Notes under the pieces: generated by a model
Told to the model about the DNA's origin: nothing
The model's input: the letters and a program-made list of their open reading frames with translations, nothing else
The model's database searches: none
DNA from: Coniferiporia sulphurascens
Lineage: Eukaryota; Basidiomycota; Agaricomycetes; Hymenochaetales; Hymenochaetaceae
DNA: 64,000 nucleotides
Assembly (NCBI GenBank): GCA_002794785.1
Contig: NBBA01000022.1
Coordinates: 186,001-250,000, forward strand
Direction: 5' to 3'
Made by a program: the position numbers and the translations under genes
Part shown: piece after piece, positions 45,737-56,901 of the stretch
Numbering within the stretch: position 1 is the stretch's first letter
Layout: each line of letters starts with the position of its first letter

Positions 45737-46645
45737 ATGCAGAACAACTCTAACGTCGGAGTGGCACTGCCGGCCCTAAAGAAACTAAGGCCTGCCCTAA
45801 GCACCGGCTATTGTGCTGGAGTCCGGCTAACTCGGGACAATCAACACCCGACAGCGACCGACAGTCAAGGCTCAAGCAATCCCCCTCACCCCCGCACTCC
45901 TTCTCCCTTAATGCCTGTAGCAGACTTCGCGTTCGCGTTCGACCCCGCTCTTATCCCAGAGCCTCCCATGGTCCCCCCATCCTCGGAACTCTTCTCCGCC
46001 TCGGAATCCTCTGATATCTTCGGTTTCCTCGACAACTTCAGCGACTGGGACTTCGACCTCAGTGGATTGCGCCAGCAGAATGCAGCTCCGTCTATGTACG
46101 AGGCTTATCCGCTCGCATATCCGGAGGTAACTCCGAGCTCCGCGAACCGGCCTGCAACGGGTTCATCTTCCTCAACGGGGGCGGAGACTTCGGCGCGGTC
46201 GCATCCATACCCGCGACACCAGCGTCGGTCCGTATCACCACGCGCACGAAGCCCAAGCTCGCCAAACCAGCCCGCACGAGCGTCCCCGGCAGACACCTCC
46301 TCAAGCGGCCCTGGTCCGACGCGTACTAAGCCCCTGCTCTCCGACCCTCAGAAGCGCATGAACCACATTATGTCCGAGCAGAAACGGCGTAATGCGATCC
46401 GCGAAGGCTATGCGCAACTCACCACGCTCCTGGCTCCCGCTGGTGCGCCGCCCGGATCTGGGATGCCTACTCGCGGAAGACCAAAGGGCAGCGGGACGAA
46501 AGGGAAAGGACGCCCTGGGGCGGGCAAAAGCGGGGTATTGCTGAGAGCCGTCGAGTACTGTCGATGGCTTGAAGAAGGGAGGGACGCGCTGCTGGACGAA
46601 GTTAGACGCGTAGAGGCGGCGGCTGGCGTTCGCGTGGAAATTTAA
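45737..46645 (+). CDS. bHLH transcription factor with AT-hook-like loop
   Basis: Single-exon gene. ATG 45737 gives 302 residues; ATG 45911 (MPVADFAFAFDPALIPEPPM) gives 244 and may be the true start, since the first 58 residues look like leader sequence. An acidic/hydrophobic region (FGFLDNFSDWDFDLSGL) could activate transcription. The basic region and helix 1 are RMNHIMSEQKRRNAIREGYA then QLTTLLAP. The loop is unusually long and contains TRGRPKGSGTKGKGRPGAGK, with an AT-hook-like RGRP core. Helix 2 is GVLLRAVEYCRWLEEGRDAL. H, E and R at the usual basic-region positions predict E-box binding. Codon use is GC-rich, like its neighbours. Confidence 0.87.
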   Translation: MQNNSNVGVALPALKKLRPALSTGYCAGVRLTRDNQHPTATDSQGSSNPPHPRTPSPLMPVADFAFAFDPALIPEPPMVPPSSELFSASESSDIFGFLDNFSDWDFDLSGLRQQNAAPSMYEAYPLAYPEVTPSSANRPATGSSSSTGAETSARSHPYPRHQRRSVSPRARSPSSPNQPARASPADTSSSGPGPTRTKPLLSDPQKRMNHIMSEQKRRNAIREGYAQLTTLLAPAGAPPGSGMPTRGRPKGSGTKGKGRPGAGKSGVLLRAVEYCRWLEEGRDALLDEVRRVEAAAGVRVEI

Positions 46646-46978
46646 ATATAACGCTATCCGCTGTGAGTTAACTATTCTTGTCCTACTCTCCTATATGGTA
46701 GGATTCGCATTTACTTACGTACCCACTTTATAGCTCAACGGCATTTATCAATCTTTCTCTCTTGCTTTTTGCATGTTGTTCAAGGCATTGTAGTCATGTA
46801 TACCAAAGCCGACCTCCATCAGGACAAACTGATCTCACAATCTAAACCATTGTTGTATCTGCGACGCGTCCGTGAAAATTGGTCTATGATTTGTAAAATG
46901 AAGGATTAAACAATAAACATGCGAACTGATAAATATACCCAAGTATAACCACGAATGCGCCCTAGACAAACGATTGAA

Positions 46979-48339
46979 TTAAATATCCTTCACCTGCTCC
47001 TCCAGCCAATTCCATAGTTCCTCGCCCGTCTTCGAATCCTCCGTTCCACGGCCTGCAGAGCCGACGCGAGCCCAGGGAACGAGAAATGCTCCGCTAAGGT
47101 CCTTGGCGTCCGGGGACGTACCAGCATAAAGCTGCGTTAGCGCGCCAAAAGAAGGCTCATACATATATATCGTGTCCTGAAAGTAATCTGAACGGGTCAG
47201 CTAAGCGCGAAGCACGGACAAAGAGAAAATATGCTGACAATCATCCGTCTCACGACCGGATTGGAGTGCCGCAAGATGTCTGTCTTCAAGATTCCTGGAT
47301 TTTATGCTTTCAATATATCATCACATCGGAAAACATCATACACGAACGAACCTGGAGCACAGGCAATGGCTACGACGCCTTCTTCACCGTACCTCTTTGC
47401 AATTTCCTTCGACAATATGACGTCGGCCTGCGGGGTGGTTAGAATGAGCATCATTCATATTTTTATGTCCTCACGAATTTGCTCTGTGCGTACAGCCCCT
47501 TCGGCCCAAGTTTATTCCTTTTGGAGCCAGGTTTGAGCGATTCGTATTCGATCTTCTGCGCGAAATGGCGCATGATGGATGAAATGGTGATCACGCGCGC
47601 TTTGCCATCGGGCGACGATTTCGACCCTTCCGCGAGTTTCGGTAGGAGCAGCTTCGTTAAGTAGAAGTGCCCTACGTAAGAGAGCAGAATTCAGTTTCAG
47701 GATTTCTTGTGATTGTGATACATTCAAACCAACCAAGAACATTCGTCCCAAATTGCAAGTCATAACCATCTGCGGTTAGCATGTCCAAAGGTGCCCACAT
47801 AACGCCCCTGTGAGTTCTTAATGAGAAAACAGCAGCATACCAGATTGAGATGTCATTCACTCGTTATTAAAGAGAATATGCAATTCTTTCTCCTGGCTAT
47901 TAGCCGAGCGACTTGCGGTGAGCACAGCTTCCCCGCCGCTTGGACGAGAAACACTTGCCTCGCAAAACTCTCTGCTGCTTGCTTGATCGACTTCAAACTT
48001 GCCAAATCCAACTCTAGGAAGATTGCCTCTTTTCCGGTCTCCTTCTTGAGCTCAGCAATCGCGGTGTCCGCCTTTTCCTTGTTCCGACACGCCATGTAGA
48101 CCTTTGCATTGTTGTTGAGCAGGACCTTTCAGGCACAAAGCTTGTCAGACTGAGTGCATACGAGAGAACAAAAAGAGCTATCTACCACGCACCTTCACTG
48201 TCTCCTTCCCTATGCCGGAATTGCTGCCCGTGACCAAAACAACCTTCTCCGACAAGTCCGGTACATCCTCGGCATTGAATTTGGATGTCGGGGGAAATGC
48301 TTCAAAGCTGAAGCTTCCAACGCTGCGCACAAAGTCCAT
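46979..48339 (-). CDS. Short-chain dehydrogenase/reductase
   Basis: NAD(P)-dependent oxidoreductase of about 330 residues. ATG 48339: [20 protein letters not shown]. The Rossmann motif is [17 protein letters not shown]; then [38 protein letters not shown]. After two introns comes [18 protein letters not shown], where the usual NNAG/NNGG reads NNEG. The region [15 protein letters not shown] and the catalytic GLYAQSKF (YxxxK) follow, then ends with [20 protein letters not shown] and a C-terminus of EQVKDI. It belongs to the WWOX/retinol-dehydrogenase-like group common in fungi; substrate unknown. Six or so introns; one exon end uses GT within GCAAGTG and CAG acceptor to keep frame. Confidence 0.9.
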
Positions 48340-49743
48340 TGTCGAGGACGACGACGTTCAACCTAGGAAAAGAACGCACGTACGCGACCGGCGAGACGAG
48401 TGGTTCGTTCCTATGTTGATTTCTTACCAAACCTAAATTGGCTTCTTCGCAAGCGAGGGGCCTGATTAAGTTACTGAGGACCAACTTTATTATCAATAAA
48501 TTTCTCGTCCAGCCCCCCAGCACGAATTCAAAATATCGTTTGTCTTAATTTCTTCTTCCCGATACATATTACTAATGAACCACCCCCCAAGTTACCGGTC
48601 AGTTTATCTCTTTCAATGATGGATGCAACATGCAGACTGGATAGCTGCTTCAAGCATGACTTCTCTGATGTGAGAAGACCGAACCTATCCGGGGTGTTAG
48701 GTCTGCGCAAGCCAGAGCAGAGGAGCCTGCCAGTGCCTGGCATCAAAGCCAAAACTCTCCTCCGTTATTTTCTATTGGTTATCAGACTGGTTAGCGATGC
48801 TACTCAGCAACCTGAGAAAACGCTGCGATTACGGAGTAAACGGATAACAAGCCGTATGCACAATTGATGGACCTCATGCCGGCCCGGGTGGGCCGCGGAA
48901 TCATATGGCACAGTCTGCCAGAAAAGACAGGTTTTACCACACATATGTATAGCGGAGCAACCATGGAGTTCCAGGCCGTTTAAATAGGCCATGACATTAC
49001 CAGGACAGCCATCGGAACCTAATTAGCCTCAGTATGTACTGTATATCCTCTGAACAGTTGCGGCCTGGAGGACAAAAGGTCAATTTAGCGGCCGAATTTT
49101 TGGTCTCACCACACTATCTGTGCCTAGGCGATACAAATTTACCAGTCGCTTAGTGAGATAGTACTGTAACAACCACAAAAAGATCTACACGATCTCTACA
49201 GGGCCCGTTCGGCTCCGTAGGACTTGTGCCCCTTGTTTCATCTATGGAGAGCCACCGCGGAAGCAAGTAGAATAGAAAAGTCCTTCCTGGAACTTGTCCT
49301 CCCCGTGTCTGGCAAGGCACAGACTCCCAGGGTGAGGTATGGAAAAGAGAACGCTGATGTAATTACTGCGATCGGCGTGCTACTGCCGGTCTAGGACACG
49401 CATATGCCTCACTCCTTCCGCACCCTTATTGTCTACCGGCATCTATGGCTGCATAGTCAATAAATTTGGCTATTATCATATCCTACCTCCCTCCTTTTGT
49501 TGCAAGCCGTCTACATCCTTTCCCTCGCTTATTGTCAAGAAGCGATTGATTCAATTTCTTAGTATCAGAACACATGGCTGAGATCCCACCACGGATCTAT
49601 ACAATGGCTCATGAGGACTCAGTAAAGCCGATTCTGCAATGCACGCGGACCATTGTAAGTTATTGTTGGTGCTAAGCGCAGTAACCGACTCCCATAGGGC
49701 AATCAATAGGCAAGGTCAAAGTGCAAAAAAAATAGCCAAAGCC
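48340..49743. other. 1.4 kb without a recognisable gene
   Basis: Between the dehydrogenase start and the pheromone promoter. I looked on both strands for small M-D-x-F...CaaX frames and membrane-receptor segments and found none. A short open frame begins at 49574 (MAEIPPRIYTMAHEDSVKPI) but ends soon without a motif. Confidence 0.45.
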
Positions 49744-49750
49744 TATAAAA
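49744..49750 (+). promoter_or_regulatory. TATA box of the pheromone precursor gene
   Basis: TATAAAA lies 106 nt upstream of the ATG at 49850, followed by a pyrimidine-rich leader. This layout is usual for highly expressed small fungal genes and supports the tiny ORF being real. Confidence 0.6.
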
Positions 49751-49849
49751 TCTACAGGGGGATCTGCAGGTGTCCCCAGACTTTCATCGAAACGTCCCCT
49801 GGGTTCTTCGAGCATCTCAACCGTCCCAACCGTCTCTCTTAACTCGCAA

Positions 49850-49969
49850 ATGGACTCCTTCAACGTTAACTTTTTCTTCTCGACCTCGTCCTCCTCCCAG
49901 GACTCGAGCGTCCCTGAAGATCGAGAGGCCAACAACGGCTCCAGCACCACCTTCTGCGTCATCGCGTAG
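49850..49969 (+). CDS. Lipopeptide mating pheromone precursor (CaaX)
   Basis: Single-exon gene of 39 codons. The product starts MDSFNVNFFFSTSSSSQDSS and ends TTFCVIA followed by TAG. Three marks identify a basidiomycete pheromone precursor: the MD-x-F start, the length near 40 residues, and the C-terminal CaaX box CVIA (Cys codon 49955-49957), which is farnesylated, trimmed and carboxymethylated in this family. An acidic/basic pair DR (in PEDREANNG) sits 12 residues before the Cys, where the N-terminal cut that frees the mature peptide is expected; the mature pheromone would be about 12 residues ending in farnesyl-Cys. The TATA box at 49744 supports expression. No STE3-type receptor is visible in the window. 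A chance ORF is possible but unlikely. Confidence 0.84.
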   Translation: MDSFNVNFFFSTSSSSQDSSVPEDREANNGSSTTFCVIA

Positions 49970-50488
49970 AAATTGCTTGCCCATCTCCTACCTCTTTTCT
50001 ATACACGTCGGTGACACACATGTAAGTAATCTCCTCCGTACTAAATATATATATGGCGCTGAAGAAACTGCCGCCCACAGTTGTAACTCTATCAACTGAC
50101 TCAACTTTCGTTTTGGCCACAATTTTGAGCGTGTCGGACCACGATCTCCACGCGCATATTATTATTTTCGTTCGAATTCGCACCACTTTTCGGGTTTTTG
50201 GGATTATCATGGGATGAAGGGGGGTCAGAATGGCTATCTAGATGGCGGAGATGACTTTGGTGAAACGGGAGGCTCACTTGTATTGACGCACGCTTACGCT
50301 CTTGGACGATTTGGAATGATATAATGATCAACTCTAAGCACCAGATAACAATTGGTACCGAACATGCCTGAGTTTCTTCGCTTCAGAATCTCGCGAAGCC
50401 GATAAAAACGGCTTAGCATAAGTTACAAATAAATTAATAAAAAAAGAAAGAACAAGAGAGTAGCTGTAGCCAACTGTCCATTGTGCGC
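49970..50488. other. Spacer between pheromone gene and arrestin-like gene, no gene seen
   Basis: Convergent 3' flanks, AT-rich in part (TATATATATGG near 50045). No second pheromone frame was found on either strand. Confidence 0.45.
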
Positions 50489-52324
50489 TCAAGAGTTACA
50501 CGCGGAAACACCCGTCGTAAGCTGCATTGGAATAACCTGCCGAAACGCTTGAAGAGGAGACGTTTCTATGCTAGGTTGGTCTAAAGATACCACCAGTAGG
50601 TCCTAATCAACTCAGTCAGACGAAGAAAGAAACACGGAGCCACGACAGGAGACGCACCCGAACAGCCAAACAAGCCGTCTCGAATCCACTGCATGTAATA
50701 CCGAGCCTAGGATCGATACGGATTTCCCCTAACCAAGTCACAGAGTTGCGCGTAGCACGCGTCGTGCACAATACCCCCTCGCCAAGGACGGTGACCTTGT
50801 GCATTTGACTATCAGACCTCCTCCCGTCGAAGTTAAGAGGGTAAAACTGGCCGCTTCGTGCGTCGAGTTCACGCTCATACGGAGACACATTCACAATAAT
50901 CTCGCGAACGAGTGCGACGCGGATTTTCAACCGGCGCGACCCTGTGAATATACCTTCCCTCGACGTGTGCGACGTTCGACCAGATGAACTCGGACGCGGG
51001 CCGTTTGGTGTACACGACGATGAACGTGAACGGCTGAGAGTGGTATGTTGCAGGTGTCCGGCGATGTGTTGATGCAAAGAACTTGCTAGCGAAGCAAGAC
51101 TGTCTGAAGCGGCTTTGGGCAGAAAAGAAGGTGGGAAAGGTCCGTGGAATAAGCTTATGATTTCCTCCGGGCCCGCTATTTTAAACAGAAATTGTATGGG
51201 TGCTGAGAGAGGGGTTATTTGCGAGTTCGGAAGGTAAAGCTAATGAAAGCTCAGGTTAACAGCCGTCTCTCCAAGTATAACTCACTGAACGTACCACGGT
51301 CTTGACCGATTCTGCGAAGGGGGACGTTTGATTGATGGCAGAATGAAATCGCAATGGTAGCGAAGCCAGCCGCCCACTTTTCCTCGTTTCAAAAGGAGGG
51401 GGAAAAGGCGGGCACGTCTGAGGACGGTATGCGAACGGCATCCTCAGAACCACCTTCCTCTTCCATAGTGCAGCTAAGGGCTTAAACTTCATATCGCGTA
51501 CCCTTGTCACGATAACGCTTATCGTGTAGGACACCCTGCTCCTGAATCCTGGAATACCTGGCAACGCCTCGCAGAATGAGGGTGGGAGTGGTGTAGGTTT
51601 ACCATCTGTCTCAGCGTAATGTGTTGGGAGAACGGTTTTGAACGCAAATTTTGCTGGACATGTTCCTGTCGATGGCGGTTTTAACGCGGAGCCTGGCCTG
51701 TCATCATTTTCTACAAAACAGTCGGAACTGTCCCAGTACACAAGCAACTCAGAGAGTACGGCCGTCTGAACGGACCCACAACCGGCGAGCTCATGCACTG
51801 CGACATGACCTTCCATCTGTCGGAAGAAATGAAAAAAAATGATACGAAGAGTAAAACTTCGCGTGAGATCATGGAGGACTTATAAATAGCTATGAATGGA
51901 AAGGACGCATGCGCACTTTAGCCTCAACCTTCGTGACGTTTGCGGGGTTTGCAAGGCTGACTATCCCATCAATTATCCCGCCGCGCCCATAAGCAATCAC
52001 TCTCGCATATTCCTCCTGGCCATTCAACGTGAGAGTTATCCCTGACTCGCGCAAGATCACTTTGTGCGATGGGCGACGTCGAAGTTGCTGGTAGATAACT
52101 TTCCGCTGAGAAAGTGGGTCAGATTTATGTTCGCAAAGTGGAATAAAATGCGGACTTACCACGTCGTCACCGTTGTAATTTATTTGTGGATTTTGGTGGG
52201 CGGTCGGCGCTGGTGACGGAATCTTACCGCTCGGCAAACTTCTTTTAATCCGGGCAGGATCTTGGGAAATGTCGTAAGGAAACGGGGACACGGTGACACT
52301 AGCAAAAGGGTGTCTCTTCTGCAT
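50489..52324 (-). CDS. Arrestin-like (alpha-arrestin N-domain) protein
   Basis: Cytoplasmic adaptor of the arrestin fold, a type that can link membrane proteins to ubiquitin ligases. ATG 52324: MQKRHPFASVTVSPFPYDIS. After an intron come RRPSHKVILRESGITLTLNG, QEEYARVIAYGRGGIIDGIV, then EGHVAVHELAGCGSVQTAVL, LLVYWDSSD, KFAFKTVLPTHYAETDGKPT, PLPPSFCEALPGIPGFRSRV, SYTISVIVTRVRD and the proline-rich FAYRPQTCPPFPPPFETRKS. The C-half has RLKIRVALVREIIVNVSPYE, KVTVLGEGVLCTTR, and VTWLGEIRIDPRLGITCSGF. A last intron joins ETACLAVR to DLLVVSLDQPSIETSPLQAF, ending TGVSACNS at 50489. Pattern matches the large Agaricomycete arrestin-like family; no PY motif was seen. Cargo unknown. Confidence 0.83.
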
Positions 52325-53720
52325 ACTAGCAAGACGACTCCACAGAGTGCAATAGATGGGACGAGATGAAAGAGGTTGAGGGCGAGGGGATACCCCAACT
52401 CCGAGTCTTTAACCAGCCAGATTAAGTTTTTCAGCCTAAGCGGATCGCGAGGTATGGCAAACAGGAGATGGAGGCGTGACAGTACAATTGACGCAGAACC
52501 GGAGGAGGGGAAGAAGAGAAGGGGAAAGGAAAAGAAGCAGCGTAAGCATACACATAGCGGTATTGATTAGCCGGTAGATATTGCTATTCTTGCCGGGGAA
52601 GTATGTATAGCCCGGCAGTTCTCAGACATCCGACGGCGACGGTAAGGTGACACGGGACCAGAGCCAGGCAAGCAAATCACGAACAGTGCCCGTCCATCAG
52701 GGAGGAGAGATCTCGACCATGTTTCCCATACTAGATCAATAGATGCCCATCAAGATAAATATTGAGCCGCTGGCATTGGCAGTGCGGAGGATCAAGCCGT
52801 GATGGAAGTTTGTTCCAGGTCATAATAACGAAAAACGCCACTCAATCTGGACGTCAGACTTGTGCCGGGTACCGAAGAAGAGCTAGAAATAAAACCAATC
52901 AAGCCAGATAGCACGAAGCTTGAACAGCATGTCAGCCACTAATGTCGACACGCTCAGCAGCCGAATCCGAACTGACTTTATACGTATATCACGTACACAT
53001 TAGCGCGGAACAACTGCCGCAGCATCATGATATGTTTGAACGACTCAGCCAAAGTATAATGATCCCGTTTCCTGTGTCGCTGAGAAGTCGCCCAGGACCT
53101 TTAGTTTTTTAGAGTATGGCTGTGCGAGTGCAGGCCCAGGTCCGAGGAGTGAAAATCGGTACGAGCAAGAGTCACAGCACAAGAAGACGCCGAACCTAGC
53201 CAATGTGTAAGTACAATAAGGGCAAACCTTACGATTGTATCACGAAGTTGGGATCCAGATCATGAATGATGACGTTGACGTAGAAGAGTCCGGCCTGATT
53301 CAAGCCATTGATTATCGGTTACCGGTATAGACGCGGCTGTTGTCCGAATTCGCTTTTACTGCGAACCAGTAGACGGAACCTAGTCTCACATAGTGCCATT
53401 ATGAAAGCCTGGTATACATCTTCGAAGAAGCTCTTCAGGGAGAGCAGACGAGATGCCAGGGGTGTCTCACGAAAATGAAGCCGTAGGCGAGTCTACATCT
53501 CCCTTTGTGTCCGTCGAGGTCCCCGGCATTTCTCGGCTGATATCCTTGTCTTCACGCAACTCAATGATCCTGAAGCAACTGTGGTTCTATATCAGCACTG
53601 GCGTATATATCTGTTTGATACAGACAACCCCATCTAGGATAAACTGCACATGCTCGAGAAGCAAAAAGCGCTTGATTCATCCGCATTTCGTGCAAGCCCC
53701 ACTTGTCCGCGTGCCAGGCG
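52325..53720. other. 1.4 kb without a recognisable gene
   Basis: Spacer between glucoamylase and arrestin-like gene. Short open frames only, with no motif, repeat or RNA signature seen. Confidence 0.45.
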
Positions 53721-55801
53721 TTACCGCCAGCTGTCTGTGAGCGTGAGCGCTCCGCTGGCCGGTACTGTGATCTGGTTATTGGGGTCAGACTCCCAAGTAA
53801 CAGATCCACCATCCTCGCGGATGTACTTGTATTGCACGATGCTGTTGATAGGAAGACTGATTGTGACTGAATCGTATCGTCAGACCTTCCAAATCGTGTC
53901 GAAGGGTAATGTGTGTACGTACTGCTCCATGTAGGATAGTTCGCTGATGACAAAAGCAGAGCATCATCCGTGGACCAGTTAGACAGGGCGTCGGCAGACC
54001 CGGTGATATAGATGTTTTCTGGAGAGCAGAAGGTGATATGAGCTTATTGGAGTCAAAGGCGTGAGAGTAAACTGCCAACCTCCAGGCGTGGTCTCAGCAT
54101 CGACATTAAACGTCACCTTCACCGTTTGCCCATTACCTCCCGCCTCGGTCACGCAAGTAGACGGGACAGTCAAACCCTTTGCCCCCCAACTTGCAAATTT
54201 CGCGTTTGTTCCGTTCCGCGCCTCAAATGCTGTGAGGGCGCTTGCGTAACTCCACGTTAGATCAACAGCGCTCAGTGGCGTTCCATCTGTTTTATCATAC
54301 TGCTCCGATAGCCCACCATCTGCGGGAGTATATTGCGCAGCAAGCGCAATATACGAGTCTGCATATGCCTTGATAGCCGTGGTGAGGGTAGTGTAGGTAC
54401 TGCTTGAGGAAGTATAGGTGCCTGGGCTGATCGAGGAATCGAATAGAGCAAAGAAAGGTTGGGATAGAGACGTTACAGTAAGTGTGCCCTCACTTGACCA
54501 CACTTGAAGAGCATCGTAAAGCTGTTCGACAACTGCAAAGGTTGCAATGTACCAGGGCTGAAAAACGATAAGTGATGCGTATCTACACTCTGAGAAACTG
54601 CTTACGTTTCCGCCCATATATACATCCTCAGGGTACCTAGCAAAGGTTGGGTTCAAAGCAAAAATTTACGGGATGAAGAGTGCATACCTCCCAGTTGCAA
54701 GCGCGGCGCCGCTCGATAAACCGGAGTTCAGACCATACACAGTTTTAAAGCTTTCCACATATGTCAATAAGTTAGCCAGAGCCTTGTCTGAGCACGGCTG
54801 GAATGTATTTGCATCGCATCCAGCGTTCGCATCGAAAGTGTGGATAGACGCAAGCATTGCATTTACGTCGATTCCCGAGCGTCCTCCGCCTGTGTTCGCC
54901 GTCATATACGAACTAGAACCGGCAGAGTGCCAGAAAGACTGCATGAAGCAAAGAATGCCATCTGCCTGTGTGGCATACGAACTGATTGAAGAAGATACTC
55001 CAAGGGTAGAGGCAAGGGTTATGCCCTCACGGAGAGCGCGGTGTTGCACGGCTGATGTAAAGAAAGAAGAAGAATCTAATTCTTCCCAAAGATCGAAGCT
55101 AAACGTCGGTCCGTAAAGCGTCAACATTACTACTCATGCACAACATTAACCATAAGGCTCACGTCGAGAGATTCCAATTCAGCGAAACGTAATCAAGGTC
55201 GAGCTTGATCATTGGCCAGAGTGTAGAAGAGACAAACGTCTCATTTGAATTGTCGATTAGCCAGTTTGCATACGTGATCAATGCAGTTGCACGCAATGAA
55301 GGCCCATCTATTGATTATGGGTGAGCAACGGCGGTCAACCAACTTCCTGAAATTCTGACCTCTCTGTGGCCGGCCCCACGCTCCTGTAAACGCGGTAATG
55401 TTGACATTGAACTTTGGCTCGCCTAGACCACCAGTAGAAACGGATCCGCTCGGATTGGCGGTCTGTTGCAGTGTTCCTTCCGCGGCTACAAAAGCGTCGA
55501 TAAGTCCCCGAAGACTTGTGTCAATGCCTGTCGTGAACTGGTCGATGAGCATTTTGAAGACCAGTGACGAGTCACGCGTCCAAGTGTAGACATAATCGGG
55601 GTCTGTCGTCGAGGGTGAGGCTACGACGATTCCAGCATGAGCACCCTGGCTTTTAGCGCCGTCCGGACCGATGTTGGCTAACACGCCAGCCTTTGCGACT
55701 ATGCTCTCTGTCGCAACATAAGAATCGACGGAAACTGCAGCTCCCAGGTGGGAGACGCTTGCAATCCCTAGCAAAGACACAGCAAGAGTAAAGAGACGCA
55801 T
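53721..55801 (-). CDS. Glucoamylase (GH15) with C-terminal CBM20
   Basis: Secreted exo-acting enzyme that releases glucose from starch. ATG 55801: MRLFTLAVSLLGIASVSHLG is a signal peptide. The GH15 (alpha/alpha)6 domain shows VDSYVATESIVAKAGVLANI, VVASPSTTDPDYVYTWTRDS (substrate-binding), VSTGGLGEPKFNVNITAFTG, WGRPQRDGPSLRATALITYA, FDLWEELDSSSFFT (general acid Glu) and LSEQYDKTDGTPLSAVDLTW (catalytic base Glu in LSEQY). A short linker precedes the starch-binding CBM20: VKVTFNVDAETTPGGENIYI, LSNWSTDDALLLSSANYPTW, then VQYKYIREDGGSVTWESDPN and a final SWR. The CBM20 is interrupted by a 50-60 nt intron. Domain order and length (about 570-580 residues) are normal for fungal glucoamylases. Confidence 0.94.
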
Positions 55802-56901
55802 GATGGCCTCGGGAAGAGGAAAAAACTGAGTTAGCATGGCTTCAACCTCAGCCTCTGGTTTTATTGGTGCTCGTCGGCTCGATTAGCGGCAGCGAGTAGG
55901 CGAGATATGTTGCTCGTTCGGGGCCTTTGTTCACGGCGTCGTCAAAGACGCGGTCCTCGCCAATGTGGATGTTGGAGGAGCCGCGGTCCGGTGACTGCTC
56001 GCAGCATGCACCCGAGTAGAAGACCCTGCCCGTCATCATCATGCTTCCCGTCATTTGGTTCCGAGGATTATGGACCTTCCATGCGGGGAGCTCCTCCAGG
56101 ACCCAGGACCGCCCCTTCGTGAGCTGTGAGCAGCGGCAACCAGCATGGGCAAGTAGGACTCGCAAGTACGAGTGCGACTTGCATCTTCGTACGCTGCGCA
56201 AGTGAGTGGTGTGCTGGCGTTCCGCCACGCGACGGATGCAACCGAATTATCGATTACGTAGCCGCTATATTTAGACTGGCACTGGCGACTCCTGCGCCTG
56301 TTCGAAACGACCCGCCAGTACGCGATCCAAGAGTTTTTGTCAATTTATGTTCGCCAACTGACATGCATATTCCTGGCCTCAGACTTACTCAAATCGCAAA
56401 TGCGCCCTGGCCCCAAGCTATTCATGTCCTTTTTACAGAGTTTTCCTAGCCGACATCAACTTCACATGTGCTCTGGCTGGACAGCCTGAGATAAGAACGC
56501 GGTCTCAATCAAACCAGTTCCATCCCTTGTGCTCAAATGACTTCCGAAAAATGCTCCCCTCCCGTGATTGCTCCCGAGCACACACAGCATATACTCGTGC
56601 CTCTGGGCGGGAGTTAGAAAACACGAGATAATTCATGGCTTTTCCGCAAGGGGACACGGTCCGGGGGTTGCGCCGTTTCAAAACAATCCGCGCAAAATTC
56701 AATGTCACGTGTTCCCCATTCAAACCTGCCTTCGACCGCTAGAAGAACGACCGCGGAGGCACCGACTATCGGGAGATAGATAAGATTAGGCCAACCGTAT
56801 GCGGAAGCTGCTTAACCTGATACATCGTCCCGCGCCTTTTCCCCCGGGTTTTGCACAGTTTTGCGCCAGACGTCCACTCCTCCTCCTGAGGTTCCCCCAA
56901 C
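55802..56901. other. Upstream region of oxidase copy 1
   Basis: Divergent region between the glucoamylase and the amine oxidase. Its right 450 nt (from about 56450) align by eye with the region upstream of copy 2, including CATCCCTTGTG and the 14-nt element at 56654. Confidence 0.5.
56654..56667 (+). promoter_or_regulatory. Conserved promoter element, oxidase copy 1
   Basis: ACACGGTCCGGGGG, identical to 59491-59504 upstream of the second copy. It sits 248 nt before the ATG. It may be a binding site (it contains CGG/CCG triplets as zinc-cluster factors like), or just recent duplicate identity. Confidence 0.4.

Noticed and set aside
47870..47960. A fifth GC-AG intron in the dehydrogenase gene
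   Set aside because: The exon end looks like GAG|GCAAGT, but using GT six nt later with the CCAG acceptor gives [14 protein letters not shown] in frame with a standard GT-AG intron.
54673..55116. 147-codon plus-strand frame
   Set aside because: Antisense to glucoamylase exons that contain the catalytic WEEL motif.
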